Made by a program: the position numbers and the translations under genes
The notes under the pieces: generated by a model
Databases searched by the model: none
Told to the model about the DNA's origin: nothing
Seen by the model: only the letters and a program-made list of their open reading frames with translations
Shown: in pieces, positions 27,604 to 36,739 of the stretch
Layout of the letters: every line of letters begins with the position of its first letter
Numbering within the stretch: position 1 is the first letter of the stretch
Assembly: GCF_000172415.1 (NCBI RefSeq)
Contig: NZ_ABLD01000004.1
Span: 62,001-126,000, forward strand
Reading direction: 5' to 3'
DNA: 64,000 nucleotides
Origin: Paraburkholderia graminis C4D1M
GTDB lineage: Bacteria > Pseudomonadota > Gammaproteobacteria > Burkholderiales > Burkholderiaceae

Positions 27604-29794
27604 TGCGCTTTGCCTCATCGAGCGGCAGAACGAACTGCATCACGGCACCCTTTCCCTCTTGAGATTCCGCCCAGATCCGGCCGCCGTGCGCCTCGACAAT
27701 CGAGCGGCAGATCGACAGTCCCATTCCCATGCCTTCCGCCTTCGTCGTGAAAAATGCGTTGAAAAGCCGCCCGGCGTTCTCTTCGCTGATGCCCGTGCCG
27801 GAGTCTTCCACGACCACCAATGCGTGCCGCGCGTCGAAAGAGCGCGTGCGAATCCGCAATTCCCGCGGCCGTGCCGTGATGCCCGACATCGCCTGCACGC
27901 CGTTCATCACGAGGTTGATCACGACCTGCTGCAACTGCACGCGGTCGGCGCACACCGACGGCGCGGGACTCGCGTAATCGGCATCCACTTCGACGCGGTG
28001 CGCATCCAGTTCACGCCGCACGAGTTCGATGGATTCTCTCACTATAGCGTTCAGATCGAGCACCGCGTGGCTCGGATCGCGCTTTTGCGCCATCGACCGT
28101 ATCTGGCGGATCACATCGCTCGCGCGCCGCGCGTCGTGAATCATCTGGTTAATCGACTGACCGACTTCCTTCAGATCGGGCTGCGGACGGTTCAGCCAGC
28201 GCAGCGCGGCGTCGCCGCACGTGGCGATCGCCGCAAGCGGCTGCGTGACCTCGTGCGCGATCGACGCGGCCAGTTCACCGAGCATCGTCACACGCGTGAC
28301 GTGCGCGAGTTCGGCCGTCGAGCGGTCGAGCGCTTCCTGCGCCGCCCGCCGTTCGGTCACGTCCATCAGCGCGCCGACGTATTCGGGATTCGCCGATTGC
28401 GGTGCGGCGAGACGCGCGACGTAGTGCACGTGCTTGACGCTTCCATCGGGCATCGCGAGGCGATGTTCGAGATCAATCAACGGCACGCCCGCGAGACTCT
28501 GCTGATAAGCCTGCCTCATCAGCGCGATGTCTTCCGGATGCGCGCGCGCGAGGATCAATTGGAAGCTGGGCGCGACGTCTTTCGAATAGTCGAAGATCCG
28601 ATACGTTTCGTCGGACCACCACATCTCGCCGCCGGGCAGTTTCGTCGCGATGCTGCCGGTGCGGCTCAAACGCTGCGCGTCGGACAGAAACGCCTCGCTG
28701 CGCGCGAGCGCCTGCTCGGCCTGTTTGCGTTCTTCGATATCGGTGTTCACGCCATACCAGCGCAAGATTTTGCCGGCGCTATCGCGCAGCGGTTCGGCGC
28801 CGATATGCATCCACCGGTAGACGCCGTCGCTGTGCCGGATGCGCGACACGCTTTCGAACGGCGCACCCGTTGCAATGGCTTCGCGCCAGGCGCGCTGCAT
28901 CGCGCCGTAGTCGTCGGGATGAACAATCGAGCGCCAGATGTCGCCGTCGTTCTCCACGCACGTCACGCCCAGTTCGTTCCAGCGACGGTTGATGAAGACG
29001 AGCCGCCCATCGCTCGACGAACTCCAGACCATGCCTGGAATCGCGTCGATGGTCGCGCGCAATTCGTCCTTCTGGCGCCGCAACTCGCCTTCCATCTGCT
29101 TGCGAACGGTAATGTCGTTGTTGGTGGCGAGCACGGCGCGCGGCTTGCCCTTCGCGTCGCGCCACAGCGCCCAGCGGCTCGAAATGACGACCGTTGTGCC
29201 GTCATTGCGCACATGCTGCAGTTCGCCTTGCCAGCGCCCGGAACGCAACAACTCGCGGCGAATTTCGTCGAGCGAGACCGACGAGCGCGTTTGCGTCAGC
29301 TCATGCACCGGTTGGCCGATCGCCTGTTGCGTGGTCCATCCGTAGAGTTGTTCCGCGCCCTGATTCCAGAACGTGATCAGATCGTTCATGTCGTAGACGA
29401 CAATCGCGTCATGCGTCAGATCGAGTAACTGCAACTGCTCCTGCAGCGTCGCCGTGCTCTTCTGATTGCGCAGCGCGAGCACCGACGCCGTCGCGATCGC
29501 GAGCAGGCTCACAAGACAGCGCGCAACGGGGCCGCCCGAGTAGTGCTCGTCGTGGGACATTGCAAAGGCGATCACCGTGAGCGCCACGCAACCCCATGAC
29601 GTGAGAATCGCAGCGGGCCGCGAACTCGTCGACGCGACGAGCAACACCACGACCACGTACAGCACGGCGATCGCAATATCGAGTGGCGTGAATGCGTCGA
29701 TCAGGAATACGACCAACGCGACTGCCGCCGCGAGAACGGACAACACGCGTGGGTCATGCCGCATCGGTTCGTCGGCGCGTGAGCGAAATATCAT
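27593..29794 (-). CDS. Multi-PAS sensor histidine kinase (FixL-like)
   Basis: About 733 residues. N-terminal membrane segments (LSVLAAAVALVVFLI, AVLYVVVVLLV, and two more) are followed by at least three PAS/PAC modules (first at ALRNQKS..LLDLTHDAIVVYD, second at ELRATIDAIPGMVWSSS, third at FLSDAQRLSRTGS), then HisKA with phospho-His in SIAHEVTQPLAAI and HATPase (LVMNGVQAM, VEDSGTGI, GMGLSICRSIVEAHGG). No haem-binding PAS signature is obvious, so the signal is unknown. The start is uncertain: 29764 or 29911 are possible; no strong ribosome site is seen at any. Confidence 0.88.
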   Translation of the reverse strand: MIFRSRADEPMRHDPRVLSVLAAAVALVVFLIDAFTPLDIAIAVLYVVVVLLVASTSSRPAAILTSWGCVALTVIAFAMSHDEHYSGGPVARCLVSLLAIATASVLALRNQKSTATLQEQLQLLDLTHDAIVVYDMNDLITFWNQGAEQLYGWTTQQAIGQPVHELTQTRSSVSLDEIRRELLRSGRWQGELQHVRNDGTTVVISSRWALWRDAKGKPRAVLATNNDITVRKQMEGELRRQKDELRATIDAIPGMVWSSSSDGRLVFINRRWNELGVTCVENDGDIWRSIVHPDDYGAMQRAWREAIATGAPFESVSRIRHSDGVYRWMHIGAEPLRDSAGKILRWYGVNTDIEERKQAEQALARSEAFLSDAQRLSRTGSIATKLPGGEMWWSDETYRIFDYSKDVAPSFQLILARAHPEDIALMRQAYQQSLAGVPLIDLEHRLAMPDGSVKHVHYVARLAAPQSANPEYVGALMDVTERRAAQEALDRSTAELAHVTRVTMLGELAASIAHEVTQPLAAIATCGDAALRWLNRPQPDLKEVGQSINQMIHDARRASDVIRQIRSMAQKRDPSHAVLDLNAIVRESIELVRRELDAHRVEVDADYASPAPSVCADRVQLQQVVINLVMNGVQAMSGITARPRELRIRTRSFDARHALVVVEDSGTGISEENAGRLFNAFFTTKAEGMGMGLSICRSIVEAHGGRIWAESQEGKGAVMQFVLPLDEAKRNEY

Positions 29795-30022
29795 GTCGGC
29801 GATTGAGCGCGCCGCGCGAGAAGGAGGGAGACGAAACGAGGCGATGCTGGCATAGGCATTCGAGGTAAACGTTCGTTGACGAGTACCGGGGACCCTGTCT
29901 CGCGCCGCCATAACGGCGCATCGAAGTCAGACACGCGGGACGCCGACCCATTTAATCCGGCAGTTATCTTATCTGAGTTTTTCGGTATCCAACCGTTAAG
30001 TCCCTTCCCGACGAAGCCTTAA

Positions 30023-30403
30023 TCAAGGCTCCCCGCGTTCGGCCTGCAGCGTTTCGAGGCAACGCAATATCGCCGCGCCATCGACGGGTTTGCTCAGCAC
30101 GCACAGCGCGCCATCGTCCAACGCCTGGCGGCGCACCGCGTCCGATGCGAAAGCGGAGATAAAGATGACCGGCAGCGTGATTCCGTCGTCGATCAGACGG
30201 CGTTGCAACTGAAGCCCGCTCATGCCCGGCATCTGGACGTCGGAGATGACGCACGCGACATCCGCGATCTGGCCGGAGGCGAGAAAATCTTCGGCCGACG
30301 CATAGAGCCGCACGTCCCAACCCAGCGAACGAACCAGACTCGATGTGGCGATACGGACGGATTCGTCGTCGTCGATAATCGAAGCTATCGGATGGGAATG
30401 CAA
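30023..30403 (-). CDS. Single-domain response regulator (FixJ receiver-like)
   Basis: A 126-residue lone receiver. DDDE at 10-13, phospho-Asp in VISDVQMPG, Ser in FISAFAS at the Thr position and K in LSKPVDG are all present. There is no output domain, so it probably acts by protein contact or as a phosphate shuttle/sink. It lies upstream of the FixL/FixJ-like pair on the same strand, separated by about 230 bases from the kinase start. Confidence 0.9.
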   Translation of the reverse strand: MHSHPIASIIDDDESVRIATSSLVRSLGWDVRLYASAEDFLASGQIADVACVISDVQMPGMSGLQLQRRLIDDGITLPVIFISAFASDAVRRQALDDGALCVLSKPVDGAAILRCLETLQAERGEP

Positions 30404-30543
30404 GCGACTGATCCTCTGCCATACATGCGGTTACGGCGGCACGCTGTTGCTTCGCCCGCCGTTCAGGTGTTCCCATCTTAGGGAGAAAAGCCTGCCGGGA
30501 AAATTATATGTGTGTATAGGGTGGGTGCGTGGAGTCGGCGTTG

Positions 30544-30945
30544 CTATCCGAAAAGCCGCGCCCACACCTGCCGCACACGACGCGCGCGGTCTTCGAAAAG
30601 ATATGACGCAACCAGCGCCAGAAGACCTGAAATAGCCCCCGTCAGGATGTGCTCGACGTAGGGGATTGGGTAGTGACTCGCGTGCGAGTAGGCGTCGCCT
30701 ATCGTTGTCAGCACGCCGACGACAAGCGCATTGCCGTAACGATGCCCGTAGAGTTTCGCTGCAGGTGTGAAAGTCAGAAGTATGGCCAGGAGCCCGGTGA
30801 GCAAACCGGTCCGGAATGCAATCGTCCAGTGGACAAGGCTCATGATGTTGCCCCAGCTACCCGGCATGCACGTCATGCATGCGCTTGTGGGCTGCCAGAA
30901 ACGCTGGATAAACAGCCTGATGCGGCGCTTCCACTCGCTTGACAT
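30544..30945 (-). CDS. Hypothetical membrane protein
   Basis: A 133-residue protein of unrecognised family. After a basic start (MSSEWKRRIRLFIQRFW) come a cysteine pair (CMTCMPG), and about three hydrophobic segments (MSLVHWTIAFRTGLLTGLLAI, GNALVVGVLTTIGDAYSH, and LTGAISGLLALVASYLF), ending in basic FEDRARRVRQVWARL. The CxxC lies before the first membrane helix. A longer frame to 31140 runs into the regulator gene and is less likely. Function unknown. Confidence 0.6.
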   Translation of the reverse strand: MSSEWKRRIRLFIQRFWQPTSACMTCMPGSWGNIMSLVHWTIAFRTGLLTGLLAILLTFTPAAKLYGHRYGNALVVGVLTTIGDAYSHASHYPIPYVEHILTGAISGLLALVASYLFEDRARRVRQVWARLFG

Positions 30946-31009
30946 GATCGATGCCCTTGTCACGGCCGACGCCAATATACGGTGGAATACTACACTCGCA
31001 ACGGCAGCT

Positions 31010-32092
31010 TCACTTCCCCTTGACGTTACGTTCCTGTCCCGGCGTAACGTCAAAGACCTTCCGATAACACCGCCCCAGATGCGAAGCGCTGGCAAACCCG
31101 CACTGCATCGCAATGTCGAAGATCGAAGCGGTCGATTCATGCAGGAGCTTTTGCGCCGCCTTCAGGCGCACGCCCAGATAGAACTGCGACGGTCCCATGT
31201 CGAAATGCTTGAGCCACATGCGCTCGAACTGGCGAGGCGAGATACCGACCAGCGAGGCGAGCGTCTGCACAGGAACGGGGCGCTCTATGTTCTGCTCCAT
31301 CAGCGTGATCGCATTGACGATGCGCCGGTCCTCGATACCGTAGCGCCACTGGATCGCCATTTTCTGGCTTTCCTGCGACGCGCGAATCCGCGTATGCAGA
31401 AACTGATCGGCGACATCGGCGGCGAGCCGGTGGTTATGCGCGCGCGCGATCACGTCCAGCATCAGATCGATCGCCGCGGTGCCGCCGCCGCATGTCAGCC
31501 GGTCGCCGTCGATGCAATAGAGGTCGCGCGTGACCGCGAGCGAAGGGAACTCGTCGGCGAGCGCTTTCAACGCTTCCCAATGAATCGTGCAACGCCGCTT
31601 GTCGAGCAGCCCGGCGCGCGCGAGGATCATCGTGCCGAGGCTCACGCCGCCGAGCGGTTTGCCTGTCGCGGCATAGCGGCGCAAAAAGTCGAACACCCGC
31701 TCGTTGCGGTAGTTCTCCACACCGATGCTCGCCACCACGAACAACTGGTCCACGGCAATCGACGAGGTCATTGCGGATTCAGGCTGCAGCGAAAATCCGG
31801 AACTCGACGACACGGGCTCGCCGTCGGCGCTGATGAGATGCCAGCTATACAGCGGCTTGCCGCTCACCCGGTTAGCCGCGCGCAGCGGCTCGCTCGCGGA
31901 GCTGAGCGCCATCATCGAGAAGTTGGGTACGAGGAAAAAGCCGATGCGTTCCGTGTCGGGCCGTCGCTCCCGGCTCGAATCCGCCGTGCCTTCCGTGGGC
32001 GCGGCGGCGAGTGCGGCGGCCAGTGCGCCCTCTCCCGCCACCGGCCACTTTTGACTGCGGGCGGAAGCCGGTTGCGGACCCTCATCGTTCAT
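31010..32092 (-). CDS. GlxA family transcriptional regulator (DJ-1/PfpI-like + AraC)
   Basis: About 360 residues: an N-terminal amidotransferase-like sensor domain (ERIGFFLVPNFSMMALSSA to CTIHWEALKALADEF) without confident catalytic residues and a C-terminal AraC double helix-turn-helix (TLASLVGISPRQFERMW; ASHLGRCYRKVFDVTPGQ). Relatives (GbdR, CdhR, ArgR) activate betaine, carnitine or arginine catabolism. It is the last gene after the CoA ligase/crotonase cluster. The start is uncertain; ATGs at 32104, 32110 and 32143 are also in frame. Confidence 0.9.
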   Translation of the reverse strand: MNDEGPQPASARSQKWPVAGEGALAAALAAAPTEGTADSSRERRPDTERIGFFLVPNFSMMALSSASEPLRAANRVSGKPLYSWHLISADGEPVSSSSGFSLQPESAMTSSIAVDQLFVVASIGVENYRNERVFDFLRRYAATGKPLGGVSLGTMILARAGLLDKRRCTIHWEALKALADEFPSLAVTRDLYCIDGDRLTCGGGTAAIDLMLDVIARAHNHRLAADVADQFLHTRIRASQESQKMAIQWRYGIEDRRIVNAITLMEQNIERPVPVQTLASLVGISPRQFERMWLKHFDMGPSQFYLGVRLKAAQKLLHESTASIFDIAMQCGFASASHLGRCYRKVFDVTPGQERNVKGK

Positions 32093-32198
32093 TTTCCTGC
32101 GCATGTCCATGCTGGATTGGCCAAGGTGAGGAAACTGTCGCATATCGGGCCGCGCCGGTCCATCGCCGCATGAGTGCGCAAGCGCTATCGGGCCCGCC

Positions 32199-32999
32199 TC
32201 AATCGCCGGTGTAGTTCGGCGGACGCTTTTCGAAAGTCGCGGCGAGCGCCTCGCGATGATCCTCGGTGCGATGCGCGATGCCCTGAAAAGCCGCCGAGAG
32301 TTCCAGCAGGCTCGGCAGGTCCATCCGCTGTCCTTCGCGGATCAGGCGCTTGCTCATGCGCAGCACGTTGGGCGGATTGACGGCGATTCGCGCCGCCAGT
32401 TCCTTCGCCGCGGCCAGCAGTTCCGCGTCCGGCACCACCCGCGAGACGAGCCCCCACGCGAGCGCGCATTGGGCATCGATAGGCGTGCCCGTGAAAATCA
32501 TTTCCGCGGCGCGCGAAAGACCGATTGCACGCGGCAGCAGCCACGCGCCGCCGTCGCCAGGAATGATGCCGACCTTGGCGAAGCTCTCCGCGAACAGCGC
32601 GCTTTCTGCGGCGATACGGATATCGCACATCAGCGCGAGATCGCAGCCCGCGCCATGCGCCGGTCCGTTCACCGCGGCGATGCAAGGCACGTCCAGTTCA
32701 TGAAACGCGCGCGGAATGCGTTGAATGCCGCGCCGGTAGTTCTCGCGTATTCGTGCCGCGTTGCCGGCGAACGTGCCGAGCTCGTCGCGCATGTGTTTGA
32801 TGTTGCCGCCTGAGGAGAATGCCGGGCCCGCGCCCGTCAGCACGATCGCGCGGACGCTCAGATCGGCTTGCGCGCGCGCGAGGCTCGCTACCAGCGCGTC
32901 GACCACTTCCATTTCGGTGAGTGCATTGCGCGTTGCAGGACGGTTCAGCGTGATCGTAGCGACGCCACCGTCCAGTTCGTAAAGTACCGGTTCGTTCAT
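32199..32999 (-). CDS. Enoyl-CoA hydratase/isomerase (crotonase family)
   Basis: A 266-residue crotonase-fold enzyme. The acyl-CoA binding and oxyanion elements are AGPAFSSGGNIKHM and AVNGPAHGAGCDLAL. The segment AKVGIIPGDGGAW replaces the usual PGAGGTQ. It hydrates or isomerises an unsaturated acyl-CoA. Length equals E. coli CaiD (carnitinyl-CoA dehydratase). Starts 2 bases after the stop of the CoA ligase gene; the in-frame extension upstream lies within that gene. Confidence 0.92.
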   Translation of the reverse strand: MNEPVLYELDGGVATITLNRPATRNALTEMEVVDALVASLARAQADLSVRAIVLTGAGPAFSSGGNIKHMRDELGTFAGNAARIRENYRRGIQRIPRAFHELDVPCIAAVNGPAHGAGCDLALMCDIRIAAESALFAESFAKVGIIPGDGGAWLLPRAIGLSRAAEMIFTGTPIDAQCALAWGLVSRVVPDAELLAAAKELAARIAVNPPNVLRMSKRLIREGQRMDLPSLLELSAAFQGIAHRTEDHREALAATFEKRPPNYTGD

Positions 33000-33001
33000 G
33001 T

Positions 33002-34603
33002 TCAGGTTCCCGTGCGCAGAAGTTCTTCGGCGACCGATGCAGCCAGTTCGCGGCGCAGCACCTTGCCGCTCGGGTTCAGCGGCAAGCGGTCCACGAACAG
33101 TATTTTCTTTGGCCGCTTGTATGGCGCGAGGTCGTCGCTCGCCTTGCAAAACGCGATGACGGCGTCTTCCGTCAACTGTGCGTCGCTGCGCACGACAAAC
33201 GCCGTGACCGCCTGGCCCCACTTCGGATCGGGCACGCCGATCACCGCGGCCTCCTGCACGCCGGGGCAGTGATACAGCACCTCTTCGACTTCCCGCGGAT
33301 AGATGTTTTCGCCGCCCGAGACAATCATGTCGTCGGCGCGGCCGTGAAAGTGGAAATAGCCGCCCGCGTCGACGCTGAAGAGATCGCCCGTGTAGAGCCA
33401 GCCGTCGCGAAACTTCTTTGCCGTTTCGACGGGATTGTTCCAGTACGCGCGCGCCAGTTGCGGGCCGCGTACGATCAGTTGACCGACTTCGCCAGGCGCC
33501 ACGCTTTCCGTGGATGGCACGACGCGCTCCGTATCGTTCGTCACGACGCGGCAGGTGCTGATCAGCGTCGGCTTGCCGCACGACCCGAGGCGCGACAGTG
33601 CATCGCGTGGATGCAGCAGCAGCGTCAGGCTCGCTTCGGTCATGCCGTAGCCGTTGTAGACATTCGGACAGAACTCGTCGATGACGCGTTGCATCGCTGC
33701 AGCGGGAATGGCCGCGCCGCCCGTGGTAATCATCCGCAGGCTGCTGTGATCGGTCCGCGCGAACGATGGATGGAACAGCATGTCCTGGATCTGCGTCGGC
33801 ACGGCAAAGAGCGTCGTAATGCGATGTTCGCCGATCGCGGCGAGCGTGCGCTCGGGATCGTAGCGCGGCAGAACGATGTTGGCCGCACCGACCATCAGGT
33901 GCGGCATGAAATACGCCTGCATGCCGCCGACGTGGTACAGCGGCGCGATATGAAGCGCCGAATCGGTGCTCGTCAGGCTGTATTCCATCACGCAGTTCGT
34001 GGCGATCGCGACGTCGTTGCCATGCGTGTGGATCGCGCCTTTCGGACGCCCCGTCGTGCCGGACGTGTACACCAGCGCCGAGATGTCCTCGGGCGTGACG
34101 GGAGGCAGCGGCGCATCGCGATGACGCGTGCCGTCTATCAGCGAATCGAAGTCGTGATGATGCGATGGCGCATCGCCGTCGCCGGGAAGTTCATCGCCGT
34201 GGCCGCCGTGTCCTGTCACACGCACATAGATGCGCAGATCGGGCAAGCCCTGTTCGACCTTCGCTACGACGGCCTGCATCGAATCGTCGTAAATCAGTGC
34301 CCGCGCGCCGGCATCGCGAATAATGAACGCCGCGTCGTTCGCGGACATCCGGTAGTTCATCGGGACTGCAATCGCGCCGAGCAACTGACAGGCGAGATAC
34401 GCGGTGGCCGTGGCGTCGGATGTCTTCTGGAAGATGGCCACGCGATCCGTTTGCCGCACGCCCAGATCGAACAGCGCCTGCGCGAGTCCGCGTACGCGCA
34501 CGTCCCATTGCGCGTAGGTCAAGCGCGCGTCGGCGCAGACCAGCGCGAGACGGTCGGGGTACTTCGCGACCGTGTTTTCGAACAGCGAGGTAATGGTCAG
34601 CAT
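33002..34603 (-). CDS. AMP-dependent acyl-CoA synthetase/ligase
   Basis: A 533-residue adenylate-forming enzyme. Core motifs are YTSGTTGRPKG (phosphate loop), YNGYGMTEAS, GWLYTGDLF and the C-terminal lysine motif LNPSGKVLRRELA. It activates a carboxylate to its CoA ester using ATP. By length and neighbourhood it resembles CaiC-type carnitine/gamma-butyrobetaine-CoA ligase, but benzoate-, cinnamate- or fatty-acid-type ligases are not excluded. It begins 18 bases after the acyl-CoA dehydrogenase stop. Confidence 0.92.
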   Translation of the reverse strand: MLTITSLFENTVAKYPDRLALVCADARLTYAQWDVRVRGLAQALFDLGVRQTDRVAIFQKTSDATATAYLACQLLGAIAVPMNYRMSANDAAFIIRDAGARALIYDDSMQAVVAKVEQGLPDLRIYVRVTGHGGHGDELPGDGDAPSHHHDFDSLIDGTRHRDAPLPPVTPEDISALVYTSGTTGRPKGAIHTHGNDVAIATNCVMEYSLTSTDSALHIAPLYHVGGMQAYFMPHLMVGAANIVLPRYDPERTLAAIGEHRITTLFAVPTQIQDMLFHPSFARTDHSSLRMITTGGAAIPAAAMQRVIDEFCPNVYNGYGMTEASLTLLLHPRDALSRLGSCGKPTLISTCRVVTNDTERVVPSTESVAPGEVGQLIVRGPQLARAYWNNPVETAKKFRDGWLYTGDLFSVDAGGYFHFHGRADDMIVSGGENIYPREVEEVLYHCPGVQEAAVIGVPDPKWGQAVTAFVVRSDAQLTEDAVIAFCKASDDLAPYKRPKKILFVDRLPLNPSGKVLRRELAASVAEELLRTGT

Positions 34604-34621
34604 GATGGAAATGGAGTGCGC

Positions 34622-35812
34622 TCAGAGGTTGATCTTCAGATCGGGGAGATCGCGCGAGGCGATCAGGTATTTCGCCATTTCCGATGTTCCGCCGACAATC
34701 GTCAGCGCGCGCGCGTCGCGATAGAGCTGTTCGGCGCGGCCGTATTCCTTGGTCAAACCGTCGCCGCCCAATATCTGCACGGTTTCGTTGACACAGAAAT
34801 TCGCCGTCTCTGTCGCGACGAGCTTGGCCATGGCCGCTTCCTTCATCAGCGCCTTGCCGTCGGCGCCCGCGTCGTACATCTTCGTGGCGCGATACGTGAG
34901 GAGTTCGGCGGCGTCGATCCGCCAGCTCATCTGCGCGATCTTGTCCCAGATCAGTTGCTTGCAGCCGAGGAGCTGCCCGAACGTCCTGCGGCTTTGCGCA
35001 TGCGCACGGGCGATGTCGAACGCACTGCGCGCGACGCCGAGGCCCGAGCCGCCCAGAATCGCGCGCTCGAAATTGAACATGCCGCGCATGATTGCGAAGC
35101 CCTCGCCGGCCACGCCCAACAGGTGATCCGCGCCGACCCGGCAATCGTCGAACTTCACTTCGCCGACGATGCAGCCGTGCCTGCCCATGAACGTATAGTT
35201 GCGCGGAAAGCTGATGCCGCGCGCGTCTTTGGGCACGGCCACAGCGGTGATGCCCGGCCGTTCCAGGCCATCGCGCGGCGTGATGCCGTAGGCGATATAG
35301 ACGTCCGCAACCGACGCGTTCGAGATATAGCGCTTGAAGCCGTTGATGACCCATTCGTCGGTGCGGGCGTCGTATTCGACGCGCGTTTGCATGTCGGCGG
35401 AATCGCTGCCCGTGCCGGGCTCGGTCACGCAGATCGCGCCGATCGCGCGGCCATCCAGAATCGGTTCGAGATACGCATCGCGCACTTCCCTGCTGGCATG
35501 ACGATGCAGCGGATAGGCGCAGCTCAGCGCGGTGGCGATGGTGGTCTCAAACGCATAGTTGATAGCGGACGCTTCCTCGGAGAGGATCGTCGCGTGCGTG
35601 AGACCGGGCTTTGTCAGCGAGCCGCGATACAAGTCGGCGAACATCAGCCGCAAATAGCCGGCTTCACCGAGCGCGCGCACCACGCGTTTGACGGCGTCCC
35701 AGTCGCGGCGCTCTTCTATGTCCGCGGCGCGCGGCGCGAGTTCGCGTTGCAGGAACGCGCGCGCTTCGGCGCGAAACGCGCGGTCTTCGTCGGTAAGGAG
35801 AAAATCTTGCAT
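34622..35812 (-). CDS. Acyl-CoA dehydrogenase family protein
   Basis: A 396-residue FAD enzyme. The substrate/FAD elements ICVTEPGTGSDSADMQT, GFKRYISNASVADVYI and the C-terminal QILGGDGLTKEYGRAEQLYRD are in order. The usual catalytic glutamate context (YEGTSE) reads VGGTSEM, so the base Glu is absent from its standard place; some relatives carry it elsewhere. The length matches CaiA (crotonobetainyl-CoA reductase). ATG 35812 is supported by family alignment and an AAGGAG just inside; the upstream frame is antisense to nothing but overlaps the hydrolase gene. Confidence 0.92.
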   Translation of the reverse strand: MQDFLLTDEDRAFRAEARAFLQRELAPRAADIEERRDWDAVKRVVRALGEAGYLRLMFADLYRGSLTKPGLTHATILSEEASAINYAFETTIATALSCAYPLHRHASREVRDAYLEPILDGRAIGAICVTEPGTGSDSADMQTRVEYDARTDEWVINGFKRYISNASVADVYIAYGITPRDGLERPGITAVAVPKDARGISFPRNYTFMGRHGCIVGEVKFDDCRVGADHLLGVAGEGFAIMRGMFNFERAILGGSGLGVARSAFDIARAHAQSRRTFGQLLGCKQLIWDKIAQMSWRIDAAELLTYRATKMYDAGADGKALMKEAAMAKLVATETANFCVNETVQILGGDGLTKEYGRAEQLYRDARALTIVGGTSEMAKYLIASRDLPDLKINL

Positions 35813-35825
35813 GGCAGACGACGCT

Positions 35826-36704
35826 TCAGGTATTGACAGGTGAATGAGCCGCGCGGATGCCCCGCGCGGCATAGACGCGTGCATCGCGCACGGTCGGCAG
35901 CAGAAAGCGCGCTTCGCGCAGCGCCGCATAGTCGAGTTCGCCGACCACCAGTTCTTCGTCGGTCGTCGAGCCCATCGCGACCGTGTTGCCGAACGGATCG
36001 AGAATGCGCGAGCCGCCCCAGAAACGCAGCATGCCTTCGGTGCCGATGCGATTCGCCATGACCACCGCGACCCCGTACGTGACCGCATAGAAGCGCAGGT
36101 TCAGTTCCCACGCGGACGGATTGTCGAAGCCGCCGCCCACCGCTTCGCGCGCGGAACTGATCGGCGCGGCGAGCAGCGTGACGCCGTCGCACATCAGGTC
36201 GTGAACGAGCGCGGGGTTCCACAGGTCGTTGCAGATCGGCGTGGCGACGCGCCAGTCGCGGTCGATGCCGAACGCGCCGAGATCCGCTCCCGGCGCGTAA
36301 TAAAGGCCATCGCGCAGCTTGCCGTAGGTCGCCAGTTGAATCTTGCGATGCACGTGCACGATTGCGCCTTCCGTCACGCTCGCCTGGCTGTTGTAGAACT
36401 GGCCACCAGGCGCTTCTTCGATAAAACCAAACGACGTATGGAGACCAACGCTCGCTTGCGCAAGCGCCGCAATGGCCGGGTGATCGACACGCATTGCAAG
36501 CTGCAGCGCGTCCTTGCCCGCGCTATGGCCGCATAGGGACAATTCCGGAAAGAGCAGCATCGCGACGCCGCGCCGGCGCGCTTCGTCGATCATGCTCAGA
36601 TGCTTGCCGAGGTTGGTGTCGAGATCGCCATACGAACTGTCGATCTGCGCGGCCGCGACTTTTAGCGCGCCGTCTCGCGGCGCTTCGGGGGAAGGCGAAG
36701 GCAT
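35826..36704 (-). CDS. Carbon-nitrogen hydrolase (nitrilase superfamily)
   Basis: A 292-residue amidase-fold enzyme. The Glu-Lys-Cys triad is visible: Glu 54 in LFPELSLCG, Lys in HRKIQLATYG and Cys in PICNDLWNP. It hydrolyses a C-N bond of an amide, carbamoyl or nitrile. It is located 13 bases before the acyl-CoA dehydrogenase start and 35 bases after the binding-protein gene, which ties transport to CoA-ester metabolism. It may free the acid that the downstream ligase activates; that is inference. Confidence 0.9.
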   Translation of the reverse strand: MPSPSPEAPRDGALKVAAAQIDSSYGDLDTNLGKHLSMIDEARRRGVAMLLFPELSLCGHSAGKDALQLAMRVDHPAIAALAQASVGLHTSFGFIEEAPGGQFYNSQASVTEGAIVHVHRKIQLATYGKLRDGLYYAPGADLGAFGIDRDWRVATPICNDLWNPALVHDLMCDGVTLLAAPISSAREAVGGGFDNPSAWELNLRFYAVTYGVAVVMANRIGTEGMLRFWGGSRILDPFGNTVAMGSTTDEELVVGELDYAALREARFLLPTVRDARVYAARGIRAAHSPVNT

Positions 36705-36739
36705 GTTCTCGTCTCTCTGATCTGATCGGGTCGCGTGCG

